Below, one piece after another: positions 16,474-25,263 of a stretch of 64,000 bases of DNA (positions are counted from its first letter, which is position 1; the number at the start of each line of letters is the position of its first letter). The position numbers were made by a program, and so were the translations under genes. The notes under the pieces are model-generated. The model had not been told where the DNA came from. It was given only the letters and a program-made list of their open reading frames with translations, and ran no database searches. Location of the stretch: positions 1-64,000 of the forward strand of contig NZ_BAACAP010000215.1 in the NCBI RefSeq assembly GCF_045865695.1. The letters run 5' to 3'. The DNA is from Scytonema sp045865695 (GTDB lineage: Bacteria > Cyanobacteriota > Cyanobacteriia > Cyanobacteriales > Nostocaceae).

Positions 16474-16524
16474 CTTTTCTCCGAAGCTTAAATCTCCACA
16501 CATTTATGATTTTGGAGACAATGT

Positions 16525-16824
16525 ATGTCAGTTTATGTAGGCAATCTTTCTTATGAAGTTACAGAAGAAAGTCTGAATGCTGTGTTTGCAGAATACGGTT
16601 CTGTCAAGCGAGTTCAGCTACCTACAGATCGTGAAACAGGTCGTTTACGCGGCTTTGGTTTTGTAGAAATGGGTACAGATGCTGAAGAAACAGCTGCTAT
16701 TGATGCGCTTAACGGTGCAGAGTGGATGGGGCGTGATTTGAAAGTGAATAAGGCTAAGCCCAGAGAAGAAAGAGGTTCTTTCGGTGGTAATCGGGGAAAC
16801 AGCAGTTTTCGTAACCGCTACTAA
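16525..16824 (+). CDS. RNA-binding protein, single RRM (Rbp family)
   Basis: A 99-residue protein with one RNA-recognition motif (residues 1-78): RNP2 is VYVGNL and RNP1 is RGFGFVEM. A short basic, Gly/Ser/Asn/Arg tail (RGSFGGNRGNSSFRNRY) follows. Cyanobacterial Rbp proteins of this build bind U-rich RNA and several are induced by cold. The start is the second of two overlapping ATGs (16525), preceded by TTTTGGAG. The roughly 450-base upstream region without genes suggests a long regulated leader. Confidence 0.92.
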   Translation: MSVYVGNLSYEVTEESLNAVFAEYGSVKRVQLPTDRETGRLRGFGFVEMGTDAEETAAIDALNGAEWMGRDLKVNKAKPREERGSFGGNRGNSSFRNRY

Positions 16825-17058
16825 GCTTTGTAAATTTAGCTCAAAGACCTAACCACTCCCGAACCAGCTGGGAATTACTGAAGGAATTCATCGCTCTATC
16901 AAATTAACGCTCTTTTATTACTCTAGAGAGAATAATTGAGGCGACTGGAAGTAGCAGCGATACAAACGCTCGTCCCTCCGGGTTCACCCAACGAGAGAGC
17001 CAGTCCCTACGCCCGGTTTCCCGCCGTAGGGACTAAATTCACCGCCTACTTGGACTAC

Positions 17059-17139
17059 TTTTCCGCTGTAAAATTACCGATTTTTGTAGGTAGGGCTATG
17101 CCGCACAACATTAGAATGGTGGGCATTGCTCACCCTACA
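17059..17139. repeat. MITE-like palindromic repeat (GGGCATTGC family)
   Basis: The stretch TTTCCGCTGTAAAATTACCG, then TTTTTGTAGG, ends in TGGTGGGCATTGCTCACC. It is the same element, inverted, as at 41630-41712, where the palindrome is better preserved. The flanking region 16825-17058 holds another repeat-like section (TAGTCCCTACG-type palindrome) and no credible gene. Confidence 0.75.
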
Positions 17140-17174
17140 TCTATTAGGTAATCTTCTAACGGGAAGGGAGTAAC

Positions 17175-17261
17175 ATGAAAATCAGATTTCAAATCTTCTT
17201 TGGCAAAAATGATGGAAGAGCGTTAATTTTATTTAGCAGTGGCTCAGGCAAAAATGCTTGA
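17175..17261 (+). CDS. Possible leader peptide ORF upstream of thioredoxin
   Basis: A 28-codon ORF (MKIRFQIFFGKNDGRALILF, then SSGSGKNA) has a strong Shine-Dalgarno (AAGGGAG) four bases before its ATG. It terminates inside the stem of a hairpin followed by five T residues. The geometry is that of a translated leader overlapping an attenuator, although no run of one amino acid is obvious. It could also be a genuine small protein. No family is recognised. Confidence 0.4.
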   Translation: MKIRFQIFFGKNDGRALILFSSGSGKNA

Positions 17262-17269
17262 GCCTTTTT
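17241..17269 (+). terminator. Intrinsic terminator or attenuator upstream of trx
   Basis: GGCTCA-G-GCA, loop AAAA, TGC-T-TGAGCC forms a ten-pair stem including one G-T, followed by TTTTT at 17265-17269. It lies 57 bases upstream of the thioredoxin start and overlaps the end of the 28-codon ORF, whose stop TGA is at 17259-17261. Confidence 0.75.
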
Positions 17270-17325
17270 CATACGTCCAATATTGGTTTTTCTTAAAGTT
17301 TGAGTTTAATACTGAGGAAATAAAA

Positions 17326-17658
17326 ATGTCTAGTAACACCGACTTAGTGGCTTATGTTCAAGAAAGCGAATTTGATACTCTTTTAAGTGAAGAAAAAGTT
17401 GTTGTTGTTGACTTTACTGCTACTTGGTGCGGTCCTTGTCGCCTTGTTAGTCCCTTGATGGATCGACTTGCTGAGGAATACAAAGGCCACGTTAAGGTCA
17501 TTAAAGTAGACATTGATAACAACAAGCCAATTTTCAAAAAATTTGGGCTTCGCAGCATTCCTGCAGTTTTAATTTTTAAAGATAGTGAGTTAGCTACAAC
17601 CATTATAGGGGTTTCTCCTTATGAGCAGTTCAGCAGCGCTATCGAGAAGCTTCTTTAA
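17326..17658 (+). CDS. Thioredoxin
   Basis: A 110-residue thioredoxin with the redox site WCGPC in the context VVDFTATWCGPCRLVSPLMD (near residue 30). It also has the conserved IDNNKPIFKKFGLRSIPAVLIF region carrying the cis-Pro. It reduces disulphides of target enzymes in the cytoplasm, with electrons from thioredoxin reductases. The ATG at 17326 has GAGGAAAT eight bases upstream; an in-frame GTG 87 bases earlier lies in the terminator hairpin and is rejected. Expression may be tuned by the upstream leader/terminator. No partner reductase is nearby. The exact subtype (TrxA, TrxM-like or a divergent form) is uncertain. Confidence 0.93.
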   Translation: MSSNTDLVAYVQESEFDTLLSEEKVVVVDFTATWCGPCRLVSPLMDRLAEEYKGHVKVIKVDIDNNKPIFKKFGLRSIPAVLIFKDSELATTIIGVSPYEQFSSAIEKLL

Positions 17659-17833
17659 CTTGTTTTAGGAATTGCTGTTCCACAATATTGCCTTCAGGCT
17701 AGAAGCTTGGGGCTAAACAAACAAAGCCAGCCTAAGCGCAAAGACCCCACCCATCTATTCTATGGAACCAGCTGCGAGCACCATCCCACCAGTGCAAGAT
17801 TTACGTCAAACTTGCCTATTCTGTAGTAAAAGT

Positions 17834-19765
17834 TCAAGCTACGGTTGACAACTTCCCAACTTGAGATGCTTCTTCTTCATAAACTGCTAAGTCAAACCAA
17901 AAAGTGGTGCCAACTCCAACTTCGCTTACCAAATGAACTTTACTATGATGCTTTTCCATAATATTTCTCACAATCGATAAACCCAAACCAGTTCCCTCTA
18001 GGGTATGGACTCGATTTTCTACTCGGAAGAAGCGGTCGAAAATAGCTTCTTGATCTTCTGGGGCAATGCCAATACCAGTATCGGAGATTTCTACTCTAAC
18101 TTGAGATATCTGGCGATCGCTTGAATTCGTTTTTGGTTCGAGTTGGTAGGCGCGGATGGCAACTTTTCCACCTGCTTGGGTAAACTTGAGGGCATTCCCC
18201 ACCAGATTTGCTAACACTTGCAGCAACAAATCGTAGTTACCAACAACTAACGGCAATTTAGGAGCGACTTCCTGAATCAATTCAATTCCTTTATCTTTGG
18301 CATTCAATTGATAAGTCCGAAGCGTTTGTTCAATTGCTTGTGACAAATCGACTCCATCCAAATTGTACCTGCGACCCGATTCCAGTTTTGATAAATCCAG
18401 AACATCGTTGACTAAGCGAGTCAACCTATCTGTTTCGTGATTAACCGTTTCTAAAAACTCGCGACGTTCTATCGAACTTAAATCTTCGCCGTATTCATGT
18501 AATGTTTCAATAAAGGATTTTATATTAAATAATGGAGTTCTCAATTCATGAGAAACATTGCTGATGAATTGGCTTTTTGCTTCATTCAATTCCACTTCAC
18601 GAGTGATATCTTGAACTGTGATCGCAATCCCTTTAATACTTTCCCGTTGCTGGTTAACAACCGTTGTTAAAAGAATGCGGATTGTTCTTGGTGTAGGTTG
18701 GTTCAGTAGAATGCGAAATTCTGCACTTTCACATTCTCCAAGTGCCATTTCATACAAAGGACGCCTGACTTCCATTTCTACCGAAGGCGGTAAGTAACGC
18801 AAAACATTTTCTCCTACAACCTCAATACCTTCCCAATTAAAAATCCTCCTAGCTGTGGGGTTTACTAAAATGACTTGCATATTATTATCGATAAGGACGG
18901 CACCATCGGCAATTGTAGAAACCAATGTTTCGAGTTTTGCTTTCTCTGCTGTCAGTTCTTCAATATTTTGTTCTTCATAACGCTCCAAGCGTTCTGCCAT
19001 TTCATTGAAATTAAGAATTAATTCCCCTAGCTCGCCTCCAAGGGGCAAATCTATTTGCTGCTTAAAATTTCCTGCAGCAATTTGTTTGACTCCTACGAGT
19101 AACTCTTTTATGGGCTTAGTAATGGTTAAAGCATTAATCACTCCTCCCAAAATCACCATCACCCAAATTGAGATAAATACAGCAATGGTGACATCGCGAG
19201 TGAAGTTTGTGGAGATGACTGCAGCCGGGTTAGGATTAATACCAATGGCTAATACGCCTAAATATTTGCCATCTACCGTCAAAGGAACAAACACATCGGT
19301 AACTTCCCCGTCAGGAGAGCGGTGTTGCCGTACCATTGGCTTATCAGCATCAGCAGCATAATCATCAGGTAGCTGTATGCGCCGTTTGATAGCTAGGGAA
19401 GTTTCCACTTCTGGTTCCCAAAAGGGAATACCAAAATAAATTTTCCCTTTTTCATCGGCATAGAGCATATAACGTACACTGGAGGTGCTGCTGTAAAAGC
19501 GTTGAGAAAATTGTGAGACTTCTGTAAGATTGCGCTCGGCAATGAGTGGAGCAACGTTAGCAGCAAGTAACAGCCCCAGATCCCGACCAAAGCGCGTATC
19601 GTTTAGACGTGCATCTAGCTGAATTGTATTGACTGCCCAGAAGGTTAAACCACTCATCACCAGAGACACGGCTAACGTAGCAGCCGCTAAAAGCTTTGTC
19701 TGGAGGGTGAACTCTGACCACCAATTGACAATTGCTTCTTTGATTGTTTTTAAAATAGCCAGCAT
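17834..19765 (-). CDS. nblS: Sensor histidine kinase NblS (Hik33/DspA type)
   Basis: The 643-residue membrane kinase has TM1 at about residues 25-48, a periplasmic sensor to about 190, TM2 at about 192-212, a HAMP domain to about 262, a coiled linker, a PAS domain (about 275-390), a HisKA domain with His406 in SNVSHELRTPL, and an HATPase_c domain with NALKF, DTGIGI and GTGLGLSI boxes. The architecture and sequence match NblS/Hik33, the universally conserved cyanobacterial stress kinase (high light, nutrient limitation, cold) that works with the response regulator RpaB. It is co-directional with purD upstream, separated by about 600 bases. An inverted repeat at 19865-19889 lies in the upstream region. 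Confidence 0.95.
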   Translation of the reverse strand: MLAILKTIKEAIVNWWSEFTLQTKLLAAATLAVSLVMSGLTFWAVNTIQLDARLNDTRFGRDLGLLLAANVAPLIAERNLTEVSQFSQRFYSSTSSVRYMLYADEKGKIYFGIPFWEPEVETSLAIKRRIQLPDDYAADADKPMVRQHRSPDGEVTDVFVPLTVDGKYLGVLAIGINPNPAAVISTNFTRDVTIAVFISIWVMVILGGVINALTITKPIKELLVGVKQIAAGNFKQQIDLPLGGELGELILNFNEMAERLERYEEQNIEELTAEKAKLETLVSTIADGAVLIDNNMQVILVNPTARRIFNWEGIEVVGENVLRYLPPSVEMEVRRPLYEMALGECESAEFRILLNQPTPRTIRILLTTVVNQQRESIKGIAITVQDITREVELNEAKSQFISNVSHELRTPLFNIKSFIETLHEYGEDLSSIERREFLETVNHETDRLTRLVNDVLDLSKLESGRRYNLDGVDLSQAIEQTLRTYQLNAKDKGIELIQEVAPKLPLVVGNYDLLLQVLANLVGNALKFTQAGGKVAIRAYQLEPKTNSSDRQISQVRVEISDTGIGIAPEDQEAIFDRFFRVENRVHTLEGTGLGLSIVRNIMEKHHSKVHLVSEVGVGTTFWFDLAVYEEEASQVGKLSTVA

Positions 19766-20381
19766 CTTAAATTCAGCGTATTAAAAGGGATTAGGGGTTA
19801 GGGGTTAGGGTTAGTCACTGTACGTTAAATTCTATACATATTTACCCAATACTTGACTTTTTAGGTATACTGACATAGTATCAGTATACGTTTGACCAGT
19901 ACGGGTTAGTAACGCCTAGAACTTGTGAAAAAGTTCAAGTACGTACTACAAACTGGTTTTTGACAACTAAATAAATACAAAAAGCAGTCAAATTGACTCT
20001 CTAACTGGGTACTTTAGGTCAAGATTGATATCGAGCGAAAAGCCAGGTATTAGTCAAGCTTTCGGGCGCTTAGAGTAGCGTAACTTACACCGTTGAGTTT
20101 TTATTGTCCATGTTTATCCACTTGTGGGTAGGTTTGTACAGATTTTTAAAAGCGGTAGGGAGGAGTTCTTGTTTTCATAAACTTATTTACAAATGAAAAT
20201 AAACCTAACTACTCAAAATTAACAGTTTCTTTGACAAATAAGGAAGGGATTGGCGATTGGCGATTGGGGAAGCGGGGGTTGAAGATAAGTCATTCCCCCT
20301 TGTCTTCCTTGTTTTCCTTGTCCCCATTGCCCCTTATCCCCAGAGGGGGCCCCGAGTTCCCCAGTCGCCAGTCCCCAATCC
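19766..20381. other. nblS upstream region with repeats
   Basis: About 616 bases without a credible gene. It starts with TTAGGGG units (19788-19815), contains the inverted repeat at 19865-19889, an AT-rich middle, and GGCGATT/CCCCAAT heptamer-like units plus a GGGGCCCC palindrome near the purD end (20250-20385). A promoter for nblS is expected here, but I cannot name convincing -35/-10 boxes. Confidence 0.5.
19865..19889. promoter_or_regulatory. Perfect 9-bp inverted repeat upstream of nblS
   Basis: GTATACTGA - seven-base spacer - TCAGTATAC. It lies about 100-125 bases upstream of the nblS start codon. The size and symmetry suit a dimeric regulator binding site; it is not a member of the repeat families elsewhere in the window. 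Confidence 0.45.
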
Positions 20382-21656
20382 CTATTTCCTCACCCGATAC
20401 CCAATGTCCCGTCGGTAATACATTCCCTCAAAATGAATCTGTTGTATTCCAGCGTAGGCTTGGTTGAGTGCTGCATCAAAATCTTCTCCGACTCCAGTAA
20501 CATTTAACACTCTACCGCCATCTGTGACTAACTGCCCTTGGTTGAACTGAGTGCCAGCGTGAAATACAATCGCTCCTGATGCTTCAGCACGATCTATACC
20601 CGCGAGCGCTTTTCCTTTTTCATAATTTCCTGGATAACCACCAGAAGCAGCAACAACCGTAGCACATACTCCTTGTTTCCAGACAATAGGTGGCATTTCA
20701 CTCAAGCGCTGTTGTACGCAAGCAAGAATTAATTCTTCTAGGGGTGTTTCTAAAAGTGGTAGGATCGCCTGTGTTTCTGGATCGCCAAAACGACAGTTAA
20801 ATTCCAACACCTTAAATTCCCCTTGGGCGCTAATCATCAATCCAGCATATAATACCCCTCTGTAATCAATGCCTCTCGATCTTAAAGTCGCGATCGCTTT
20901 CTCTAAAACTGCTGTCTGAATGCTTGCCATCAACTCAGGTGTCACAATAGGGGCTGGTGCATAAACACCCATCCCGCCTGTATTTTCTCCCGTATCGCCC
21001 TCGCCAATGCGCTTGTGATCTTGAGCCGGTAGCAAAGGGCGAATTGAAATCCCATCAGTCAATGCCAAAACAGAAACTTCTTGCCCAGTCAAAAACTCTT
21101 CAATAACGACAAATTGTCCTGCACTACCAAACTGCCCGCTAAACATGGCATTAATTGCCTTATGTGCCTGTTCCACTGTTTCGGCAACAACAACACCTTT
21201 ACCAGCTGCCAACCCATCCGCTTTAACAACAATCGGTACCCCCTGTGCCTTAACATAAGATTTTGCTGCTTCCACCTCTGTAAATACAGCAGAGCGTGCT
21301 GTAGGAATTTTTGCTTCTTGCATGAGTGCTTTTGCCCAAGCCTTGCTTGCTTCAATTTGCGCTCCTGCCTTACTTGGACCAAAAACCATAAAACCTTTGG
21401 CTTGAAGACGATCTGTAATTCCCTTTGCCAACGGAACTTCAGGTCCGACTACAATTATAGACATCCCCTCAGTTTGGGCAAACTGACTGATTCCCTCAAA
21501 ATCATCTACAGACAAAGACAAGTTTTGGCAGCGTTTCATGCTTGCTGTACCGCCATTTCCCGGTACGCACACGACCTGCTCGATGCGCTTTGATTGTAAC
21601 AGTTTCCACGCAAGAGCGTGTTCCCGCCCCCCATTACCTACAACTAAAACTTTCAC
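20382..21656 (-). CDS. purD: Phosphoribosylamine-glycine ligase (GAR synthetase)
   Basis: A 424-residue enzyme of de novo purine synthesis: ATP + 5-phosphoribosylamine + glycine to GAR. It starts MKVLVVGNGGREHALAWKL (N-domain). The ATP-grasp region has VKADGLAAGKGVVVA, EEFLTGQEVSVLALTDG and LEFNCRFGDPETQAILPLL (Mg/ATP ligands), and the C-domain is complete (GGRVLNVTG). Length and motifs are normal, and it is cytoplasmic. It is on the same strand as nblS. The C-terminus ends in YRVRK, close to repeat DNA, but this is a typical end. Confidence 0.97.
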   Translation of the reverse strand: MKVLVVGNGGREHALAWKLLQSKRIEQVVCVPGNGGTASMKRCQNLSLSVDDFEGISQFAQTEGMSIIVVGPEVPLAKGITDRLQAKGFMVFGPSKAGAQIEASKAWAKALMQEAKIPTARSAVFTEVEAAKSYVKAQGVPIVVKADGLAAGKGVVVAETVEQAHKAINAMFSGQFGSAGQFVVIEEFLTGQEVSVLALTDGISIRPLLPAQDHKRIGEGDTGENTGGMGVYAPAPIVTPELMASIQTAVLEKAIATLRSRGIDYRGVLYAGLMISAQGEFKVLEFNCRFGDPETQAILPLLETPLEELILACVQQRLSEMPPIVWKQGVCATVVAASGGYPGNYEKGKALAGIDRAEASGAIVFHAGTQFNQGQLVTDGGRVLNVTGVGEDFDAALNQAYAGIQQIHFEGMYYRRDIGYRVRK

Positions 21657-21680
21657 TGATGTCCTCTTAAGCTTGGGATC

Positions 21681-21763
21681 GGTTACCAGTTATCAGTTAT
21701 CAGTTATCAGTGAATTACCAGTTCTATTTAATACTAGTCACTGGTCACTGGTCACTGGTCGCT
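21681..21763. repeat. STRR-like TTATCAG and CTGGTCA tandem repeats
   Basis: Three TTATCAG units (about 21690-21711) and four CTGGTCA/GTCACTG units (21735-21762) flank a short unique segment. The second heptamer is the same as in the tracts at 1591 and 33272. Confidence 0.85.
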
Positions 21764-22241
21764 GTAACGACGACTCGCCGTACAATTTTTCACCAATTTG
21801 GATGCTTATGCAAGCCCCTTATTTTTCGGAAGGATATAAGTCAGATATTCCCAAGAAATAAATTATCCATCTTGTGGGACGGGCGTCCCCGCCCGTCTTG
21901 TATTTGTGGTCGGCGTCTCGCCCGCACCACAAGGCAATGCTCACCTTGCTTTCTGCAAAATCTAAAATCCACGCATCGTATCAGTTATTTTACGTATTTA
22001 CATTGTCTTTGATTTTATTTTTTCAGCAAATCAAAAGTAAATTTACTGATGATATTAAGATATTAAATTTCAATAATTTCCCTGAAGACAGTGGAAAGTA
22101 AAAGCTATTATAGACTTCTTATCAATTGATAATTTTCTAACTCAAATATTAAAAAGTAATTGTAAATTGATGGCGGTTTAACGACTGAAGAGATTAACTT
22201 GGAAGTTGAAATAAATAACGGTATCCAAAAAAGTACAAATC
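21764..22241. other. Intergenic with GC palindrome, upstream of epimerase
   Basis: It contains a hairpin GACGGGCG-TCCC-CGCCCGTC at 21878-21897, followed by another GC-rich inverted segment (GTGGTCGGCG...CCGCACCAC near 21905-21930). An AT-rich stretch to 22241 follows and probably holds the promoter of the epimerase gene. No credible gene. Confidence 0.5.
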
Positions 22242-23189
22242 ATGGTTAAAAGTATAGTTACTGGAGTTGCTGGATTTATAGGTTCCAACCTTGTAGATAC
22301 TTTGTTGAAGCAAGGTGAAGAAGTCATTGGAATAGATGAATTTAATGATTACTACGACCCAGCGTTAAAACGCAAGAATATCGCGCACTTACACGCTCGC
22401 CTTGGGTTTACATTAATTGAGGAAGATATTCGCACCTTAGACTGGTCAACACTTCTAAAAGATGTTGACGTAGTTTACCATCAAGCAGCACAAGCGGGCG
22501 TTCGAGCAAGTTGGGGTCAAGGTTTCCGTCTGTACACAGAACGTAATATCAGTGCGACACAAATTCTGTTGGAAGCAGCGAAGGATGCAAAACAGTTGAA
22601 AAGGCTAGTTTTTGCTTCAACTTCCAGCATCTACGGTGACGCTGAGACTCTACCAACTCATGAAGAGATATGCCCCAAACCAGTTTCTCCTTACGGTATT
22701 ACCAAACTTGCCGCTGAGCAATTATGCCGACTTTATCACAAAAATTTTGGCGTGCCTTACGTAGCGCTACGTTATTTCACGGTTTACGGTCCAAGGCAGC
22801 GTCCGGATATGGCGTTTCATAAGTTTTTTAAATCTGTCTTATCAGATGAAGCTATTCCTATCTATGGGGATGGTTATCAAACACGAGACTTTACCTTTGT
22901 GAGTGATGCCGTAGCAGCCAATTTAGCAGCAGCAACTGCACCTGAAGCAGTAGGAGAAATATTTAACATTGGCGGTGGCAGTCGAGTTGTGCTAACTCAA
23001 GTTTTAGACACCATGGAAGAAATTGTTGGAAAACCTATTAAGAGAAACCACGTAGAAAAAGCTATGGGAGATGCCCGTCACACAGCTGCAGATGTCTCTA
23101 AAGCAAAGAGAATATTGGGTTACCAGCCTCAAGTTTCTCTAGCTGAAGGCTTGGCTCAGGAATGGCATTGGGTAAAGTCATTGTATTAG
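22242..23189 (+). CDS. NAD-dependent nucleotide-sugar epimerase/dehydratase
   Basis: A 315-residue extended SDR. The NAD-binding motif GVAGFIGS is at residues 8-15, and the catalytic pair Tyr151/Lys155 sits in YGITK with Ser128-129 upstream. Sugar-nucleotide motifs include RYFTVYGPRQRPDM and GDGYQTRDFTFVSD. It most resembles UDP-glucuronate/UDP-galactose 4-epimerases and probably supplies precursors for exopolysaccharide or cell-envelope glycans; substrate specificity cannot be read from the sequence. It stands alone, with a roughly 580-base upstream intergenic region. Confidence 0.9.
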   Translation: MVKSIVTGVAGFIGSNLVDTLLKQGEEVIGIDEFNDYYDPALKRKNIAHLHARLGFTLIEEDIRTLDWSTLLKDVDVVYHQAAQAGVRASWGQGFRLYTERNISATQILLEAAKDAKQLKRLVFASTSSIYGDAETLPTHEEICPKPVSPYGITKLAAEQLCRLYHKNFGVPYVALRYFTVYGPRQRPDMAFHKFFKSVLSDEAIPIYGDGYQTRDFTFVSDAVAANLAAATAPEAVGEIFNIGGGSRVVLTQVLDTMEEIVGKPIKRNHVEKAMGDARHTAADVSKAKRILGYQPQVSLAEGLAQEWHWVKSLY

Positions 23190-23516
23190 GGATTCCTCAA
23201 CAAATTACGCCACAATCAAACATTCTTGCCATGATGTAAGAATATCTCCTACTCCCTGGACAATCCCAAAACTAAAATCCTCTGTACTGCTATGATACCG
23301 TTGAATTGCTAAGCTTTTAGCTAAAAAGTTAACGAAGCGGATGGAGGATTTTTACTGCTAAAAACTAAAACGGTTGAAGTGCATATTTCTTCAACTTCTC
23401 CCACCCCAACCTTTGAGCGGTAGAAAGGGACATAGTTTTTCCATAGATGGTAGACCAGAGGTACAGTCAAAGCACCCAGTGGTCGCTTGGTGCTTTGATC
23501 TGGGTTGTTGGGCGAA
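23190..23516. other. Intergenic with hairpin between epimerase and WD40 remnant
   Basis: A 10-bp stem TCAAAGCACC/GGTGCTTTGA with a 12-base loop lies at 23467-23498. It could be a terminator for the converging genes, although no T-run follows. On the minus strand about 60 codons are open here without a start codon, possibly decayed coding sequence; I cannot identify it. Confidence 0.4.
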
Positions 23517-23969
23517 CTATGGTTCAGTTAATTGAGTTGGATCGATGAGTATAGAGTTTTCATTAATTCCATTTGACTCAATAGTTGTATTGCCTGTGTT
23601 AAATTTATTTGACTCAGTAGTTGTCTCTGGTTCATTAATGACTGGTAGTTCATCAACTTGAGATGATTCAAGTTGAGTGTCAGTTTCAATTAGGTAATCT
23701 TTAGTTCCAGTGGTTCTGTAGCAATCAGAGGGTGGACTTGCAGCAAGAGTTATAGACGTGACAACCTTGAAGTCTGGAATTACGCCTTTTTTGGTATGCG
23801 GAGTAGGGCTAATATTAACATCAATGACCCTATCTGTGTGTCCATCAAATGTAGTGATTTCCTTGCCAGACTCCAAACTCCAAAGTTTGATGGTTTTATC
23901 CCGACTAGCAGAAACAAGCTGCTTGCCGTCTGGAGTCATGCTGATGCTATGCACACCTGCTGTGTGTCC
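23517..23969 (-). pseudogene. WD40-repeat protein remnant (3' end)
   Basis: The frame encodes one clear WD40 unit (HSISMTPDGKQLVSASRDKT, then IKLWSLESGKEITTFDGHTD) and the start of another. It then diverges into an unrelated Thr/Glu/Asn-rich tail that ends ILIDPTQLTEP. A TAA codon precedes the GHTAGV that should connect to an earlier WD40 blade. One blade cannot form a propeller, so this is probably the truncated end of a larger protein (cyanobacterial kinase- or NTPase-WD40 type). A short expressed protein starting at the ATG at 23954 cannot be excluded. Confidence 0.6.
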
Positions 23970-24006
23970 TTATTCGACTCTTCGATTATCAAACTTCGGG
24001 ATTTCG

Positions 24007-25107
24007 CTAAGAATTTTTATAATGAATGTTAGGAAAATTTTCAGCTAACTGAGAACAGTTTTTCTCGTTCAACCAGTGTAATGTTCTATTCCATGCCCAC
24101 CAAGGATCTGGATCTTGTGCCTGACGTTGGCAACGTTTACTGCTGATGTAACCCACATGACCTCCATAACGGGTTAGTAACAAATCTAATGCCTTATTAC
24201 TCTGGCAAATTGTTTGTAATTCAGGTATTATGGCAGGCTCAAAAAAGGGATCGTCTTCAGCGTATATGATGAGCGTGGGTTTAGTAAGATGTGGTAGTAT
24301 TGGCAAAGCACTGCTAGCATCGTAGTAAGCTTCTACTGTAGGAAAGCCTAATCGCTGAACGATTAATTCCTCATCAAAGCCCCGTATGCTGTTAGCTCGC
24401 TTAATCGCCTCAAGTTCAAGAGTTCCAGGATGAGCTTCATGAATTTTCCGTGCAAGTTTTTCTAATGCCCGCGAAATTGCTCGTTCGAGATGCCTCCCCA
24501 AAGGATGCTTGACCAGATAAGCGAGCGATCGCCGAGAGTCCAAATTCGGGCAAATGACTGCTGCACCGCCGATATCGCAATCTTTTAGCCCCAAGCTCGG
24601 ATATTCTTTGGCAAGATCTACAGCAGCTTTCACAGCCCACAGTGCCAACTGTCCACCTAAAGAGTACCCGGTAAACCAAAATCGTCCGGGACATCCCATC
24701 TGTTTAGCAGTGGCGGCAATGCGGGCGAAATCTTCTCCTTCGTACAACCCATCACTCGTTAGCGTTGGAGACAATTCTGCTGTTTTGCCATGAGCACGCC
24801 AATCAAACAATACTACTGCATACCCTTGGGCATATGCTTTACGTCCTAAAATCTTGAGATACCATTGATTGTCCAAATCTCCTGTAATCCCATAAGTACC
24901 AACAATTGTGCCACGAGGATTTTTGGGAATGGCAACCTTACCAAAAATTGGTACTCCTTGCGCCCCTGTAAAAATCATTTCCTGATAAAGCGGCTCTGGG
25001 TCTCGGATCGTGCTTTCCCAATAACGCGCACCTTGCAAAGCGGCATAAACGGTCATAACCACACCATTTTGCAAGAACCACGAGGGACTGTAAGAGGGAT
25101 AACGCAT
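24007..25107 (-). CDS. Alpha/beta-fold hydrolase (YheT-like)
   Basis: A 366-residue alpha/beta hydrolase. The nucleophile elbow is GYSLGG with Ser149, the oxyanion region lies near GTYGITGDLDN, an acid is probable in YAEDDPFF, and the catalytic His is in RYGGHVGYIS. This pattern (GYSLGG...GGHVGY) is that of the YheT/EMB8 subgroup, thought to be esterases or acyl-ester hydrolases. There is no signal peptide, so it should be cytoplasmic. The substrate is unknown. It overlaps no neighbour and is divergent from rpaA across a 156-base AT-rich gap. Confidence 0.85.
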   Translation of the reverse strand: MRYPSYSPSWFLQNGVVMTVYAALQGARYWESTIRDPEPLYQEMIFTGAQGVPIFGKVAIPKNPRGTIVGTYGITGDLDNQWYLKILGRKAYAQGYAVVLFDWRAHGKTAELSPTLTSDGLYEGEDFARIAATAKQMGCPGRFWFTGYSLGGQLALWAVKAAVDLAKEYPSLGLKDCDIGGAAVICPNLDSRRSLAYLVKHPLGRHLERAISRALEKLARKIHEAHPGTLELEAIKRANSIRGFDEELIVQRLGFPTVEAYYDASSALPILPHLTKPTLIIYAEDDPFFEPAIIPELQTICQSNKALDLLLTRYGGHVGYISSKRCQRQAQDPDPWWAWNRTLHWLNEKNCSQLAENFPNIHYKNS

Positions 25108-25263
25108 GGTATAAAGAATCTAGTATAGTTTAGATTTAGTTTTACAATCTTTAATTTTAATCTTTATGTTAGATTTAAATTATTTTTTATAATCAGGAAA
25201 GCAATCTTTGTATCTACCAAAGGTTCTTATTTATCCTTAATAAGTAGTAATAATTTTTTAATA

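Noticed and set aside
16936..17151. 71-codon open frame
   Set aside because: It covers repeat DNA and reads FSAVKLPIFVG...MVGIAHPT, the same translation as the repeat copy at 41630.
17762..17848. Short plus-strand ORF with a CLFC motif between trx and nblS
   Set aside because: 28 codons, no ribosome-binding site, overlaps the end of nblS; not supported.
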